Both the position numbers and the translations under genes were made by a program. From positions 1 to 64,000 of the forward strand of contig JADHZB010002011.1 in the NCBI GenBank assembly GCA_015657535.1: DNA of 64,000 nt, written 5' to 3'. Positions 38,608-52,600 of this stretch are shown here, in pieces. Position 1 is the stretch's first letter. Every line of letters begins with the position of its first letter. The notes under the pieces were generated by a model. It was given only the letters and a program-made list of their open reading frames with translations, was not told the DNA's origin and did no database searches. The DNA is from Nephromyces sp. MM_2019. Its lineage: Eukaryota; Apicomplexa; Aconoidasida; Nephromycida.

Positions 38608-41600
38608 TTTTTTAAAATACCTGTAAATCCAAAATTTATAATCATAAAAAACGAATAAACTTGCAAAGTTTACAAGTGACAAAGCATCATAATAAATCAA
38701 TTACCTTGTAACATTCACAAACATGTGAATAATTTCAATCAAAAGTAGACAGCACTTTTAAAATTTAGAAGTTTTTCTACTCGAAGAAATATGAGACTTT
38801 CAAGGAAGGGGTACGCTAAAAAAACACAAAAATTAGTACCGCAGCATTGCCTGATTAACCAACGAATAGAACTATTCAAAAACCATATAAAGCTCCCCGG
38901 AAGACCCCCAAAATATACTCATCCCACGATCTCAAGACATCAAAATGAATTAGGTCATTAACGAGTTCATAGATTTCACATTTATCAGCCCAAGATATTT
39001 TCAAAGTTTAACGACAGGTACCAATTGCAAAATTGCATGCGCAACCTGACTTGCATAATCAGTACCTAACACATTCAGATAGTAAAAACAAAATTTTAGA
39101 GCAGCAGCACAAGCGAAGGTGACCAAAAACTTCTTCTCAGTAAATCAGAGAGTTGAAGAAGCAGTATACCAATTGAGCTGAGATTACTTGAAATATGCAG
39201 TGGCACTAGCGCAAGAGGCTACATCAAAACTCACCGTGAACCGTAGAAATAGGCAAAATCTTACTAGAGTAATGCCAAAGAAAGCTTGGCTATCTACTGT
39301 TCAAGCTTGTGCCGCAAAAAAAACCCAGCGTGACTCATAAAACATGCAGTGGAATCATAAGGACAACCCATACGCCACGCACATCTCCTAACCGTACCAG
39401 ATCACCCTCCCGAAAGACGATAAGGACGAAAAAATTGACTGTCACAAGACAAGGCGTTACGTGAATCATCTACAACCCTCTCTGCCTCTATAGCAAAGCA
39501 TGCCGTACAAGAAGGACATCAGAAAATATTGGCTCGAAAGCATTACTGCAAAAGGTGAAAAAAAGCAAAATGACTTACAATCTCTCCCTCGCATGCACAA
39601 ACGCCGCCAATTCAGAATACTATAAAAGCAGAACGTCTACACTTCGCGCTCTGCGTCCTCCAGTTGCTTCCTAAATTAAAGCGCTCTGAAGAAAACTTGC
39701 TCCCCAATTATCAACTACGACACAAAAGGAAGCATATGAGGATGGAAGTTGAGCAGGCTTTTAATGTTGGACACGAGCAGCCGTTCAGGATGGACACGAG
39801 CAGCCGTTCAGGATGGACACGAGCAGCCGTTCAGGGTGGACACGAGCAGCCGTTCAGGGTGGACACGAGCAAAGGTGGCTGTAGTGCTTCATGTAGCAAC
39901 GGCAGGCAATCTAGCTCGCATCTCCACGGCTAAATGGATTGCAGCCGCAGTTTGCTGGAATCTGATGCAGTGGAGACCACAAAATGAACGTGAATGCTAC
40001 ATTGTGCCCGTTGATTAATAAGGGTGCCCCACCACTTTTGAAGTCCTAGCAATACCAATTGACAAGGTATGGACTGGCACGTTCATTACCGCATAACCAG
40101 CTCCAGAATAATCAGGAAAACATGGATGGAAGGTGGTACACAGTCAAAGGATATTTAGTGGGCAAGTGGCAGTATCGGAGACTCGTCTTAAAACCCGAAA
40201 AAATTGAAAAATGATGTGATACCTTATATTTACAGGTCGTAGCATTCCAAGTGAAGTGTGCAATAGACGATTATGTGGAATATGATTAGTAAACTGGACT
40301 TTCGTTACAAATCCTGCCATTACAGTGGAATTACTAGCAGCAATTAACCCGCATCCAACTTCAGATTTTCATTTTTTTTTGCTCTTGGGTCGTGATCGAT
40401 ACCTGTACCGTGCTACCTGTGTTGTGAAATCAAGAGGAATTCTTAATATCAAGAAGTATCGAAGCAACTCTATTACGTCCCTGGTGGGCTTAGAACTGCA
40501 ATTCTGTGCGCATTTTGTAGCATGATATTATTGTGTATCTGCGTGGGTAATTCTGTAGTTTGAAAATCATCGCATCCATTATCATTCCCTTCTTTCTATC
40601 CTCAAGAAATTCTACTAGGTTAGACTGAGCGAAGCATCATCTCTTGATAGGGGGGTAAAATTGCGGATAGGTTTTGCATTTGCTCCTGTTTAGCATGATT
40701 GACACTGCGGTAGACTCTAATAGGTTGTTACAGAACCAGGCAAGTATACGCAATAAGCTTTTGTGAATATCTTTCATGAAATGTGTGCCTGGGTGATCAC
40801 TTCCCACGTGCTTTATGACTCTCAGATACTCAGTACGCAAAAAATTAGGCTTCGAACATTAAGAGGACCAGCACGGCAACCTTTTTAACTTTACCATTAT
40901 AAATACTCATGATAGGCAAGCGCCTTTTTGATGTAGCGACCCGTTCGTAAGTGTGCATAGCAGATCAAAACCTTCCACGCGCCGCACAGAGTTCTTGCCA
41001 AGCTTAGCAAATCAGAACTGAAATATGTATGAAATAATAACAATAAACTCGGCATGGCAGTACTTCTGTATCGCAAGCATGACCCAAATGAAGCATCACT
41101 GCTAACTCAGGTGTAAACTTAATGTGCTCTGTAGCATTCAATTAATGATGCACAATAAAAGGGTATAAATTCTTTTCAGATATGAATTGATGCAATAGTC
41201 TATAACATTATATTAATTCTCCTGCAAAACATGGAGCAGTACACGACTAACTATCAACTATATAGCCAGCCTGAAGAGAGTAATTAGATTTTTTAGGCAA
41301 AGCACCCAATATATTTTGTGTATTAGTAGATGCATGAACAGTTGATATTAATCCTTGTTTTGTACTAAAACTATCACCCGATAGCAAATACGTAGAATGC
41401 ATGATTTTACGGGCAAGACGTTCTGAATTTATCCCTGCATATTTTAAGTAAGTTTTTCATTTTCACTGCTTATATTAGGCTGCTTCCTTAAAAGAAATTA
41501 TAACGATAAAACCCACATTGATGACAGAGAAAAGAGCGGTTTCAACCTCTTGATAACAACATAAAAATCGGGACACTACATGGTGAAATGAGGAACGGGC

Positions 41601-44600
41601 ATTTTGAAAAACTCCCTGCAATTGCAGTACATGGAAAACTGCACCAGGATTCTCATCTATCATGGTAGTTATACAGCCTCTTGCTGACAGAATAAATTGC
41701 GCAGGATACAATGTCATAGCTTGAATATCCCATTTTACACAAATTTTGACCGGTTTTATGGAGATCCTTATTTTGCAGTGATTCACTTTCAAGGGTATTT
41801 CAATAGTTGCATTATTCTCCCTCAATTTTATCGGAATGTTTTGCTAGATTATATAATAATTGAAAAGCATACTAGCCGATGCATTCTCAGTTATTCTCGA
41901 ATTGTCCAGTGTTACCCATACCAGGTTTGCCACGCCTGTTGATTCATAGGACACATCGCCCATAATATTTATTTTTATTACATAATTGCTCAGGAGGATA
42001 TTTTCATCGTGGCGTGCATAGTAATGGCAATACCTTTTGAACCCTGAGATGAATATATTTTTGTTGAAAATTTATTTTTAAACGAGAGAAGTGCATACCC
42101 ATTAACTATGATAGGCTGCCCTAAGTTCACGGCATTCGTAGGCCACGCCAAATTTAATCTGCAATAATGGAGGATTCCGAATATACAAAGCATAGGCTGC
42201 ACAAGCCTTTAAACTTAAAAACTTATTCCTAAGAAATGTATCATATTAAAAACATCCCACTTTCCGTTGCGACGCTGCCGAATAGAATCTAGTACTACAG
42301 ATGAGAAGCCTTAAGAGATTTTTCTTTTTCCTCACGGAAGTCAATTCCTATTAATAGTACTCCTTCAATTTTTTAATGCTCAGGACTCAATCTAGCTCTA
42401 TAACAACCAATACTTTTTCGCTAAGCAAAGCAAAAAGCGGTGGAGGCTCTAGCCACTAAAGGCAATTGAAAATCAGGATACCAGCATGGTCACTGATTTT
42501 TTCAAGCTACAACGAGTAATATATGTTACTAACTGGATCCTGCATTCGTCTTAAAGTCCATAAAAAAATATAGAAAACATACAAACAGGATCTAGCTAGC
42601 TCAGAAAAATATATCTCCTCAATTTTTTTCCCTTAATTTTCAACACTTGAAAGTTGTAAAACTGATGAATTTCCTGCAAAAATTTTCTCTCCATGTTGAT
42701 GCTAATAAATTGAAATGCGATAAGAAATAAGGATACGTATTTAAAGCACAAACACCAAGTCTGATAATTAGAATCGTTGATTTCAACCGTGTCTTGGTGC
42801 TTATTCGAGACAATTAGCCGTTTGCTCCTACAAAAGCAATTATAATTATTGTATTTAGGTACGTTAAGGAACAATTTCCTTACTACAAAATATTTGGCGC
42901 TAATGAAAGCGGTGTCTTAGTGCGTAGTCATTGAAGGTATACCTATTACGGGTATGTTAACCTACTATTTAGTAATATGAAGGACCTGCTAAGATACGGG
43001 AAATAGGAGAAAAGACAAAGTTATGAAGGGGTTTGTAGCAACACGGTGCAAAATGAAGGAATAATTTGTTTTTTCTCAATAAGTTAATGCCAAAAAATTT
43101 TATCACCCAAGTAAGGCGCAATAATTTCTTAAAAAAATCTCACTGCAGTTTCAGAAATATCTTTCAATCCGATTATTTGCTTGCATCTAATGAAATTTTT
43201 ATCACGGGAATGATATCGCACCGCTCGCCTAGCAAGCTGGTCTCAGTAGGCTTTCACAATTATTTTTTTTTTCGGATTTTTTGCTTTCGGGGTGACACTA
43301 AGTTTTACAGTTAGCTAGTAAAACCGGATATTACAGGTATCCTTGAATTCAGCACAATTAGTTTGTATCGAATACGTAGGTTCTGCAATACATGCGACGA
43401 GCTTAACGGGGAAACATGACATATGCCTGCAAAACAAGCCACGAACTGAATTTCTTATGAACAATGCCGCTTATGAACCCGTATCCTTCCTAGCTTGTGT
43501 CACTTATAAATCATTTGTAGCCAAAAGGAAAATGATAATAGGTATAAAGCCTCCGAAATGTTGCATATGTTGAAAGTATGCACCCCAGTCAAGATGTGCC
43601 CAACACGATCGATTACAGCGAAATATGAACCCTTTCTACGTTGCTGTGCCTTTCCCAATGTTTCCCAATGCATTAAAAACAGCCTTATCGTTGTATTCAA
43701 ACTCTAAAAATGTACTCTAATGTGTAGCCTTATATATAGTTCCCTCATATACCATGAAGAAGTTACCCATGTATCAAAAGTATAATATCTTGTTTAATGA
43801 GTACAAAAGTTGATATAAAGCTAAAGATTCTATTGCTGAATAGCAAGGATTTATTTGCATACCTAGTGGAAATTATAATATTTCTTGGGCAGTATAGTAC
43901 GATTCCTCTCTAGCTTTGAGGGCAGGTTTCAAAGGGAGTTGTAGTGGCAATTGCGCACCGTGATAATGGTACCGTTCGTGCCTTCAAGTGCATGCATTGC
44001 GGTCATTTAATAATACTTCAAAAGGAAAAAGTAATAAAAACAATTCAATTCCCACTGCTAGCCATGGAGCAAAAAATATTTTACAAGTTTTCGCTTAAGG
44101 TTCTGCGGACTGGTGAATCACGTGAGCAATACATATTCAACCTGTAGTTTTCTCCTTTGAGACAACTTCTTCGCAAACACGAGCTATAACTATTTAAGTC
44201 TCCTATCGACAGGGTGATAATTTTACATATATTAGTATCAAAAAACAAATTATTAAGCCCGAACAGATCAATAAGCTAGTCTTTGATGCATGCTATATTT
44301 AGAAATTCTGCTTTTGCCACTCTAACTGAGAAAGAACTTTTTACGCTGATACGTATTATCTGGGGAGTGGCGGTACTTTGGTAAGGTATCAAAGCCATGG
44401 TGAAAAACAGGTGATGTTTCCTAACATCATTAGTGCCCACTGCAACCAGTATAAGCTAAAAATGAGGATCTGCGCTGAGGCTTGCAATTACGAAAAGTTA
44501 AGATTAGCAAAGCAAAGTTAATGCTGTTGCCAGTGTAGTGGACTCGCTATTCCGCCGAGAATTCTAGCACTGAATGTATCTTGCGCAAATCTCGCGATTT

Positions 44601-45421
44601 AAAATAAAATAAAAATTTTCTAAAAGAAATGAGGAAATCGTCCTTATTTCCTTTTAATAATCAACGTTTACGGATTTTCATTTCTAAAGGGAGAAGGTAC
44701 CACTCCGTGTGTTGCACCCTTGATAAGAAGCTATTGAGTGGGGTATTCCTAACATCAATTTAAGTTGAGTAAAATATAGTATTGTATCATGTTTTACCTC
44801 CTGATGGTACAAATATAAGTCACCGCTGTAAGCTCTGTTGAAAATCTTTAGTGCGATCAGTTGAAAAAGTAAGAACCCATGAGCTATTTACTAGACGGTT
44901 TCCGTTCTCGCAGAGAAAATTGGTTTATCACATGTTGCAACCTATTGGCCTTCGTATCAATGTGTACAAGCCTCATGCCGGAGATAACACCCGATTTATG
45001 GAGGTTACGAATTCTATTTTTCGACATTAATGTGAAGGTTGGAAATATTGAAAATTAGGCTACAGGCTTTAAGATGGCAAATTTGGAGAACTTAATCATA
45101 TCTCTCAATGTAAGCATGCTCTAGGCTAATAGCAAAGCGGCCTCACCCGTGTACATACAGTACTGCGCTTTTCGAGGCGCGCACGCATGGGATTGGGAAC
45201 AGTCATGGTTAGTCATAAAAGTGTATTCGCAAGTAAACGTCCCAAGTGACCTTAAATGAAAAATTAACAAAAAAACGTTTAGAAGTGTTCGGAATTATAT
45301 AGACCACCTGACATTCCTACCTTGGTATCTCAGGGATAAGCAGTCTTAAAAAGAAACTGCACTGATTATGAATGAATTTGCTTTATCGTGAAATTAGCCC
45401 AATTGAAAGGCTGAGCTCAAG
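38608..45421. other. 6.8-kb intergenic region, no confident gene
   Basis: It sits between the divergent starts of the transporter (-) and the 20-exon gene (+), so both promoters should be inside it. No exon chain could be supported. The longest unexplained open frame is 41475-41825 (-), about 115 codons with no recognisable motif. A 23-bp tandem repeat is at 39768-39871. Confidence 0.5.
39768..39871. repeat. 23-bp tandem repeat, 4.5 copies
   Basis: Copies begin at 39768, 39791, 39814, 39837 and 39860 (partial) with an exact 23-bp period; the core is GACACGAGCAGCCGTTCAG. Only one position (A or G near the end of the unit) varies. It is GC-richer than its surroundings. Because 23 is not a multiple of three, it opens overlapping frames that shift from copy to copy, so coding is unlikely. 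Confidence 0.95.
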
Positions 45422-48400
45422 ATGTTACACGAGGTTTCACGCAATATGGAAGTTTTTTCAAGCGAGGGATATTCAATTAGACGCCTGCAGCAAGCTGCAG
45501 ATAAGGGGGAGAAGTGGCTGTGTGAATTCCTGCAGGATTTTCAGGAACACATCAGTAGCACAGGGGAAGCTCTGAGCACATTCGTTGTACAAGAAATATT
45601 GAACCTGACTTTGCAATCCACAAAGAGATTGGAATTTGCTGCTGCGACACAATATATTTGGTTTCTGCACATGGGGTAAGTAGTGCCTTAAATAAAAGAC
45701 CATAGAGGTTTGTACGTAGTAATTTTAATGAATATAAATTTTGCGCTATACTTGCTTTCTCAAAAAGGCTGAACAGCTATGTCGAATTAAGTCTTTTGCT
45801 TGAGGAAGTGAATATAACCTTGTTACTGGTAAGTATGAACAACCTGGAGGCGTATTACACTCCGCAATCAAACTTTTTTTTTCATTTCTGCTGCTAGGAA
45901 GTACTACAACTCTTGGAGAACCGTTCTTCAACTGCGGCCAATTATCGCAGTGTCATTTTCCAGAAAGACCTCACTTTTTTTTTTGTAAGCAGCGTGCTAC
46001 TCAAAATGCGTTCCAGTATGAATTTTATGCGGATTTATATGTTGAATTATTACAGGTTGCTTTACTACTGGAAAATGAATGCATTGAAACCTTTATACCA
46101 TTCCTTGGGGAAACAGTCGCAGGTGAAGCTATACTGTCGTACTTACATCTAAGGTCCGCGGAATTCACTCAACTCAATTTTCCACACAGCTTTCTGTGCG
46201 TCCTTAATAACAATTGCATTGAATAATTCCCTAGAAGCGAGATTCCTGGCAGAGAATGGTGTGTGGCACTACTTAGAAATATTTTACGCTAATAATAGTA
46301 TTTTCTGATTGCAGTTTCTAACAGCGGATTGAATAAGCGTGAATGCCTTTTCAGAGGGGATTCTCATGTAAAAGCGGCCAAGAATTCGATTGAATTGTTG
46401 CTTGGTTTGTAGCACTGTTGTACTAGTACCTTGATAATATTACAGTCTTTCTATTTTTAGCCGTTCTGCGCGATTTCAAGTTTCCCCGGGAAGTGCTGAA
46501 TTTATTGGATGATTGCGAGGAAACTTGCTTGCTAGTAGATGAAATGATGCACGCTTGCGACAGTGATCTTCAGCTTTCACTTTGTAAGTCAGACAAAAAT
46601 ATGAATAAGATGATTTCGATATTATTCTGTTGAATATCGAGAATATTTTTAGCGGAATTTTTCTACTTCGCAAGCCGTTGCGAAGGCAATAAGTCTCCCT
46701 TTAAGAGTTTGGACATTTACAGGCAGAAAATCCCACAGGACAGCGATTTTATGTCACTTGAGTCATTTTCTGAGAGTGACGTTCTTATCAAAATGAGCTC
46801 TACTAATCTATTGAGAAATGAAAATCGGATTTTTTACATAGCCTCGTGTACTGTACAAGCTATGGTAAGACGTAAAGGTTTATGCTTACCGGGAGAGTTC
46901 TAATGACACTTTTCATAGATAAACGGGCTGCCGGTATTCAACGGAAAACTCCACGGAAATATTTTTATAAATAGATACACAGTTAAATTTTATTGTGAAA
47001 AGGTATGATAAGAAGCTTTTTTTATGACAATTTACCCGTGAACTTATTTCGGCGTTTCTTTAGGATGATTCAAAATTAGAAATTCCTTACTATTGCATAA
47101 CAAAGGTTCTGGACGCGCCAAAAGCGTGCTTGCAATTGCAAATATCCGAAAAAGTTCACGAAGGTAGGCTACTCATCTTGCAAACCTACATTCAAGCTCC
47201 TAATAGCTTAGCTTCCTGCAGATGCTGTCTACGCTGACGGGTTATTCTCTAGACTAAACGAGTACTCTTTCGATGGAAATTTGCTATTTACCTTCTCCTT
47301 ACGAACTCAAGGCCAAAAGCAATCTTTGAAGGAATACTTTGATTGTGTTGTAGGATTTGGGGTAAGCAAGCTTGCGTCTATTAGCGCTAATATAAAATGA
47401 CGAATCCATCTTGTAAGAACAGACATTGGAGGATCTGTCTAATGATATGTTTCGCATATCGCCTTCTGACGAGCACACCACGAACTGCGATATGGGAATT
47501 ACAAAAGGGTTGTCAGACGATCTTATAGAGATGCCGTTACCCCATAGTAAAACTCGTTCAAGCATTGCTTCTACGAAAAAGTATGTAGAACAGTGTGCAC
47601 TGAAGCATGTTTCCTTCGCCACCACGAAGGTACAGACTATGAGAACTTGCTATTTTTGTAGTGGTGTGACATCAACCTTTTTTATATAGAGTATTATGAT
47701 GAGCTCAATTACTCGGGAGATTCCTATGACTCAAGACACCTGTGACTCTGTAATTATCTCAACAAGTTCTCAACAAAACCTAAGAATTGGATCTTCAGAT
47801 TCTGAAAATATCTTTAGTATTCAGAAAGTAAGCCACATGTTTATCCATTTGTCATACAAGGGATGTAGCAGCTATTACTCGCAGGATCTACTTTCTTATT
47901 TTTTGCAATATCATCAAAATTTTTGACATTATTTATGGTTCAGATCATGTGTCTAATAGTAATTTTCAGTTAATTTGAAATTATCAACACAAACAAATAT
48001 GTGCTATTAGCCTCAGATTAAAATGCCAGGCGTACGCGAAATGAATCTACACTGAAATTTGTGCTGTACATAACTTCAGGGTCCCCAATTGCAGCATAGC
48101 AGCCAGCCAGAAAATAATGGTAAATTAGGAAGGGTTACGCTGCTTCACTGTAAGAGTTAAGCAATAAATATTTTTTCCTTTGAAACTACAGAAACACAGT
48201 CTGCATCATTAATAGCTGACGAGCGACTGAATGTTAGCGAGAGCGATAAGTGCACAAATAATGGGAGTAACGAAGTGCAGACTTCTTCGGCCTTGGGAAG
48301 CTCTGGCCCTAATGAAATGGATAATCATTTATTAGTAGATATATGCCGGGACAACACAACCCCAAAGGCAGATATTGATTCAACTGCAAAAGCCCCAACG

Positions 48401-49659
48401 AATAATTTGCAAAGCACCGAAAAAAGTCCCCTGGGCGACCAAATCCAGCCATGTGTATACTTTGAAGCCAAACAAGTCGGCGAAGCTGCTGAGACGCAGT
48501 GTTTATCGGGTAAATTTTTTGTACAAACCGTCCGTCATTCCGGAAAATAACGCCATAATGCTATCACTACAGGTTCTACATCGCAACCTAAAAATATCGA
48601 AGGAGATATACCCGATGAAGCAGAGCGCTGTAGCGCTGGTGGAGAAAGGCCACAGGCTGGTATTTGAAACTTCAAAATTATAGCGAAGAAAATTAAAAAT
48701 CTGAACAAAATTTATGAGCTGTGCAGCAAACGAAAGCGGCGTTAAGGTACAATCTTCTCCAAATGCAGTAGGCTCATCTCCGCATCCACATGAACTGAGC
48801 ACAGTCTATCCTGCTGATACGGATACTACCTGGCATCCAACCCAACATATCACGCAGTCTGGCACAAAAAGAAGCGCTAACAAATCATTACTCGATTCTT
48901 GCAAAGCGTTAACCATTGTGAGCATATATACCTGATTGCAGTAGTAGTATCCACAAACACGCAAAATTTCCATCCTTGTGAACTTTTTTCGCCATTCAGG
49001 AATCTCAACCTTTAAAAAAAAGACATTGTGACAAGCTTAAATGTGAGCCAATTTTTCTATTACGAGTCTGAGCCCAGTAATTATGAATGAATGGATTCCT
49101 TGTATCTTTATCAGATTGGTATCCTCGTAGTATTACTTCGGGCTTGAGAGCTGTATCCGAGAGTTCCAGTACCACACATATAACAGGGTTAGTCCAATCA
49201 CTTGAAAAGCTTCGCCGCATCGCACCTGCAAAAAATGACCTATTCTTCGATTTCTCGCAGTGAAAATATCCCAGAGATGACACAGCCCATGGTAAAATTA
49301 TTTTCTATAAAGCCTTTATTTTCAAAGATTCCCTCTATCTCTACAATAACTTTAGCGTGATCTGCATAACTTATTCCGCCTTCATTGGAAGCAACAGCGT
49401 GACCTTATAAAGAAGAATTATAAAGATGCGATCGAAGAAATTTTAAAGAGGCGTAACTCTTTGGAAAAAACGCTTCTGCGAGATCAATTAAACTGGCAAA
49501 ATCTATTTAACGAGGTATACTATTCCCGTTCTGTGCAAGTTCTGCGGTATCCAAGGATAATCAAAAAATATTTTTTTGCATCTATAGAGCATTCAAGAAT
49601 TCAATCTCCTGGCGAGGAGGAGGAAGATGGAAACAAGTGTAGATCCAGCTGTTCTTTAA
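45422..49659 (+). CDS. unrecognised 828-aa protein with possible GRAM/PH-like core, 20 exons
   Basis: Exons: 45422-45675, 45768-45828, 45898-45984, 46056-46122, 46315-46404, 46461-46583, 46653-46864, 46919-47002, 47064-47163, 47222-47361, 47423-47629, 47690-47827, 48200-48509, 48573-48659, 48727-48917, 49000-49042, 49115-49187, 49261-49291, 49398-49514, 49588-49659. Total 2487 nt; every junction keeps phase and the chain ends at TAA. An in-frame TGA lies five codons before the chosen ATG. Residues 1-298 look helical and leucine-rich. Residues 299-406 (LPVFNGKLHGNIFIN, YTVKFY, LEIPYYCITKVLD, YFDCVVGFG) have the rough pattern of a GRAM/PH-like lipid-binding fold; this is a weak match. Residues 407 to about 690 are polar, Ser/Thr/Asn/Asp-rich and probably disordered. 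The C-terminus (LIKKNYKDAIEEILKRR onward) looks like a coiled coil. Most introns are only about 50-90 bp, far shorter than elsewhere in the window. Function unknown. Confidence 0.75.
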
Positions 49660-52600
49660 AAGATATCCGTGCTGGAAAGGAAATATATACATGTACGGTG
49701 CGCGCTTCGTAGTAGCTGGCTGAGGTTGATTGTCATCCGATGATACTATACGTACCGTTACACTGATAAAACACGGAAGCTGTATCGCTATGATATAATT
49801 TATAGAGGGCGTGCAGCTGCAAGTAATCAACTTTGTTGTACGGGATAATAAATTTATAAATCATGAAATTGGGTTGTGGTGTAACGCAAAAAAATAATAT
49901 TCTGATTGTGTGGATTTCGGGTTCATTTCAAATAGGGATTTGCAGAAAGTGTGTATGAATGCTCTCACTTCTACGGGAAAAGAGTGTCTATTTTTAGACT
50001 TCTTCATTATTACAAGGCTGCGCAAATTTTTTTTTGTTAGTTAATTTATAAAAAACTGAATGGAGAGATTAGATTTCAAAGTATCACATGCAGCGCTGTA
50101 CCAAGTTTTGTATTTCGCGCGTTACGCAGTAGTGTTATCCGTAGGCAATAGTAGTACCAAGGATTTTATTTAAACCTTTAGTCGAAAATGGCCTTACGCC
50201 ACGATGAGTAGCAGTTATCAAGAGGTCAGGCGTAATCTACTCGAGTAAAAATTAGAGTGATCCCTTCCTGTTCGCAAATTACACTCCTTGCTCGTTCGTA
50301 ACCATGTCCTGGTTACTTAGAGCATGTATCTATAATCTAAAATTTACAAAGTTTCAAAATTAGGTTTTTTTTGCCGCAAAATGTGTTCAAGAAAATAATG
50401 CAATTATTTTTAGTTTTTATTTTGAAGAGTGTAACTGAAACAGGCTCATTAAAGTGAGATCACATTCCATTCCAGTGCAAAAAAGACTGTTTTACCATGC
50501 CTTACCTATCTCGCCGTGCTAAAAAAAGATAGCTTCTGGTACCCAACCTCCAAAGATTCATGGTGTTGCCTGCAAACACCATTGTGAGGTGAGCACTCAT
50601 GTTCTATTCTGATCTTGGGGATACACGTACAATCACAGGAAAATATTTCATTGGTATTGCTCCTGAGTTTTCATGGAAGGTATAAGGCGACGCTATTCTG
50701 CTGTTAACCAATACAAAATAAGATTCCTAAGCTGTAGCAAAGGCAGCAACTCCCAGAGCTGAGATTTATCGCACAATATTGAGTTAAACATGGCATACGG
50801 TCAATAGTCGGGTGCACATATTGCATCGGGAACTTAAGACATGCAATAAAACTTCTAGCCTACGTAAATTATATTGGCTTTACCCGAACTAAAGCCTGTA
50901 TACCAGGGCATCCTACAACAGATTTACCGTTAGTGCCCGTCTCGGATTTATTTAACGCCAATCCTAAAAAGTAGTTCGCAGGGTTGACTACCGATATTCT
51001 GCTTTATGTTTATATAAATCCTGCTAAATGAATGGCAGCATTTCTAATTATCCGCTGAAAACCTGATAGTGCTAGGGGTGTTTCTACGCTATGCAACGAG
51101 GTTGATAAAACTCGATCAAGATCCAATCTGTGGAAGAAAAATCTAACTTTATGAAACTGCCAGAAACTTATGATAGCTTATGTAAGTATTTCAGTTTACT
51201 TAAATTTAAGGGATCAACTCGCTATGCTGAAAGAGATGCTACCGTTTCTGTGCAAGCTTTCCTCGCCTTCCAAGGCTCCAGTCTTTTTTGTGGGTGCGTG
51301 TTTATTCCGCTTTGTACCAACTGTGTGGAGCAAACGCACTTCATACATTTTCATGATGAGGGCAGGATAAAGTTTTAGCTCGTTGAATGTCCCCTTTGTT
51401 GAGGCTGCATGAAAAAAGTTCAGCACTAGATTCCGGTCCTAATGAATTTGTTCTGGAAAGGATTTTGCAGATTGCAAGGTTCACAGAATGAGCTAGTGTA
51501 GCCGCAAGCATTGAATAATGATACGGATTCGGTGCCAATCGCTTTGAAGTGGAGATTAGTTATTTCCTAGATGGCCTCAAGACATAGCGGCATTGACATT
51601 CACGATCCGTTTTCGTATTCTGGTTCTAAATTAAGCAAGGTTCATAGACATCATAACACAAATTTCAATCAAAAACAAACAACCTAACATTATGATACCT
51701 AGGCCTATTTTTCCATGAGCTTAGTGTGGTAGGCTTCAGTATTCTTAGCCACTTTTATATAAGATTGATTCTAATACCGAATACTTCGTTAGACATGCAG
51801 CATTATGTAGTAGAATTTCACGATGACCCAAAAAAGAAGATAGTCCAAATCTATATAGCGGATTCAAACTATCATCAGTGTAGTGTAGCATATTAACAGC
51901 TTGCCTTGTTTATATCCATTATCAACCGCAGGGAATGTGCTTTATGATCTTTAAGCCACTTTCTGTTTGGCGATAATTTCCCTCATGGAAAGCGAGAGAC
52001 TCGAGTGAAAATGGGTACTTACTGATTCTTTCCTTATGAAAGCTAATAAAATAGGGGCGTAAAATAAACTTTTCAAAGAGTTGAGCATTTTTATCTTAGT
52101 CTCTCGTCAAAAAAGCATTAAAACTAATGTAGTCCTTAGCTAGGAAGCCCCACGTTTTTAATTGTTCGTCTTGTGCATGAGCACAAGCTACGTCTGCTAT
52201 CCAGGCCACCTTTGGTAGCCTAAAGTTGATATTTTGGGGACCTAATAGCACGAGTGGCTAGCAATTTCCCGATAAGCCAAAATTTATAGAAAAAGGCCCG
52301 CGGAATCTATTGCAATATCCTTGTGTTAAATGATTATTATGTATACTTTCATTCATGAATTTATCTGGCATGATCAAAAATACATAATTTATAGTATTGT
52401 ATAAATTTTACTCGAAGTTTTCATACCTTACGATGAGCATGTCATCGAAAGCTAATGTGTCTCTGTATGCAGCTTGGTGCCACCCATCGAATCCGAAACA
52501 CTAAGCAGCGCCGTACTGCACATTTTGGTAATTCATGCTTTGGAAAAAATTGAAAGTTTGCGTGAATTCTAACGAAGACAATAAATGTATAAGCGATTTT

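Noticed and set aside
39664..39933. open frame over the 23-bp repeat
   Set aside because: The repeat opens overlapping frames and the unit is not a multiple of three, so the open frame is a by-product of the repeat.
41475..41825. 116-codon open frame on the minus strand
   Set aside because: No ATG at its start, no recognisable motif and no exon partners; kept only as a note in the gene-free stretch.
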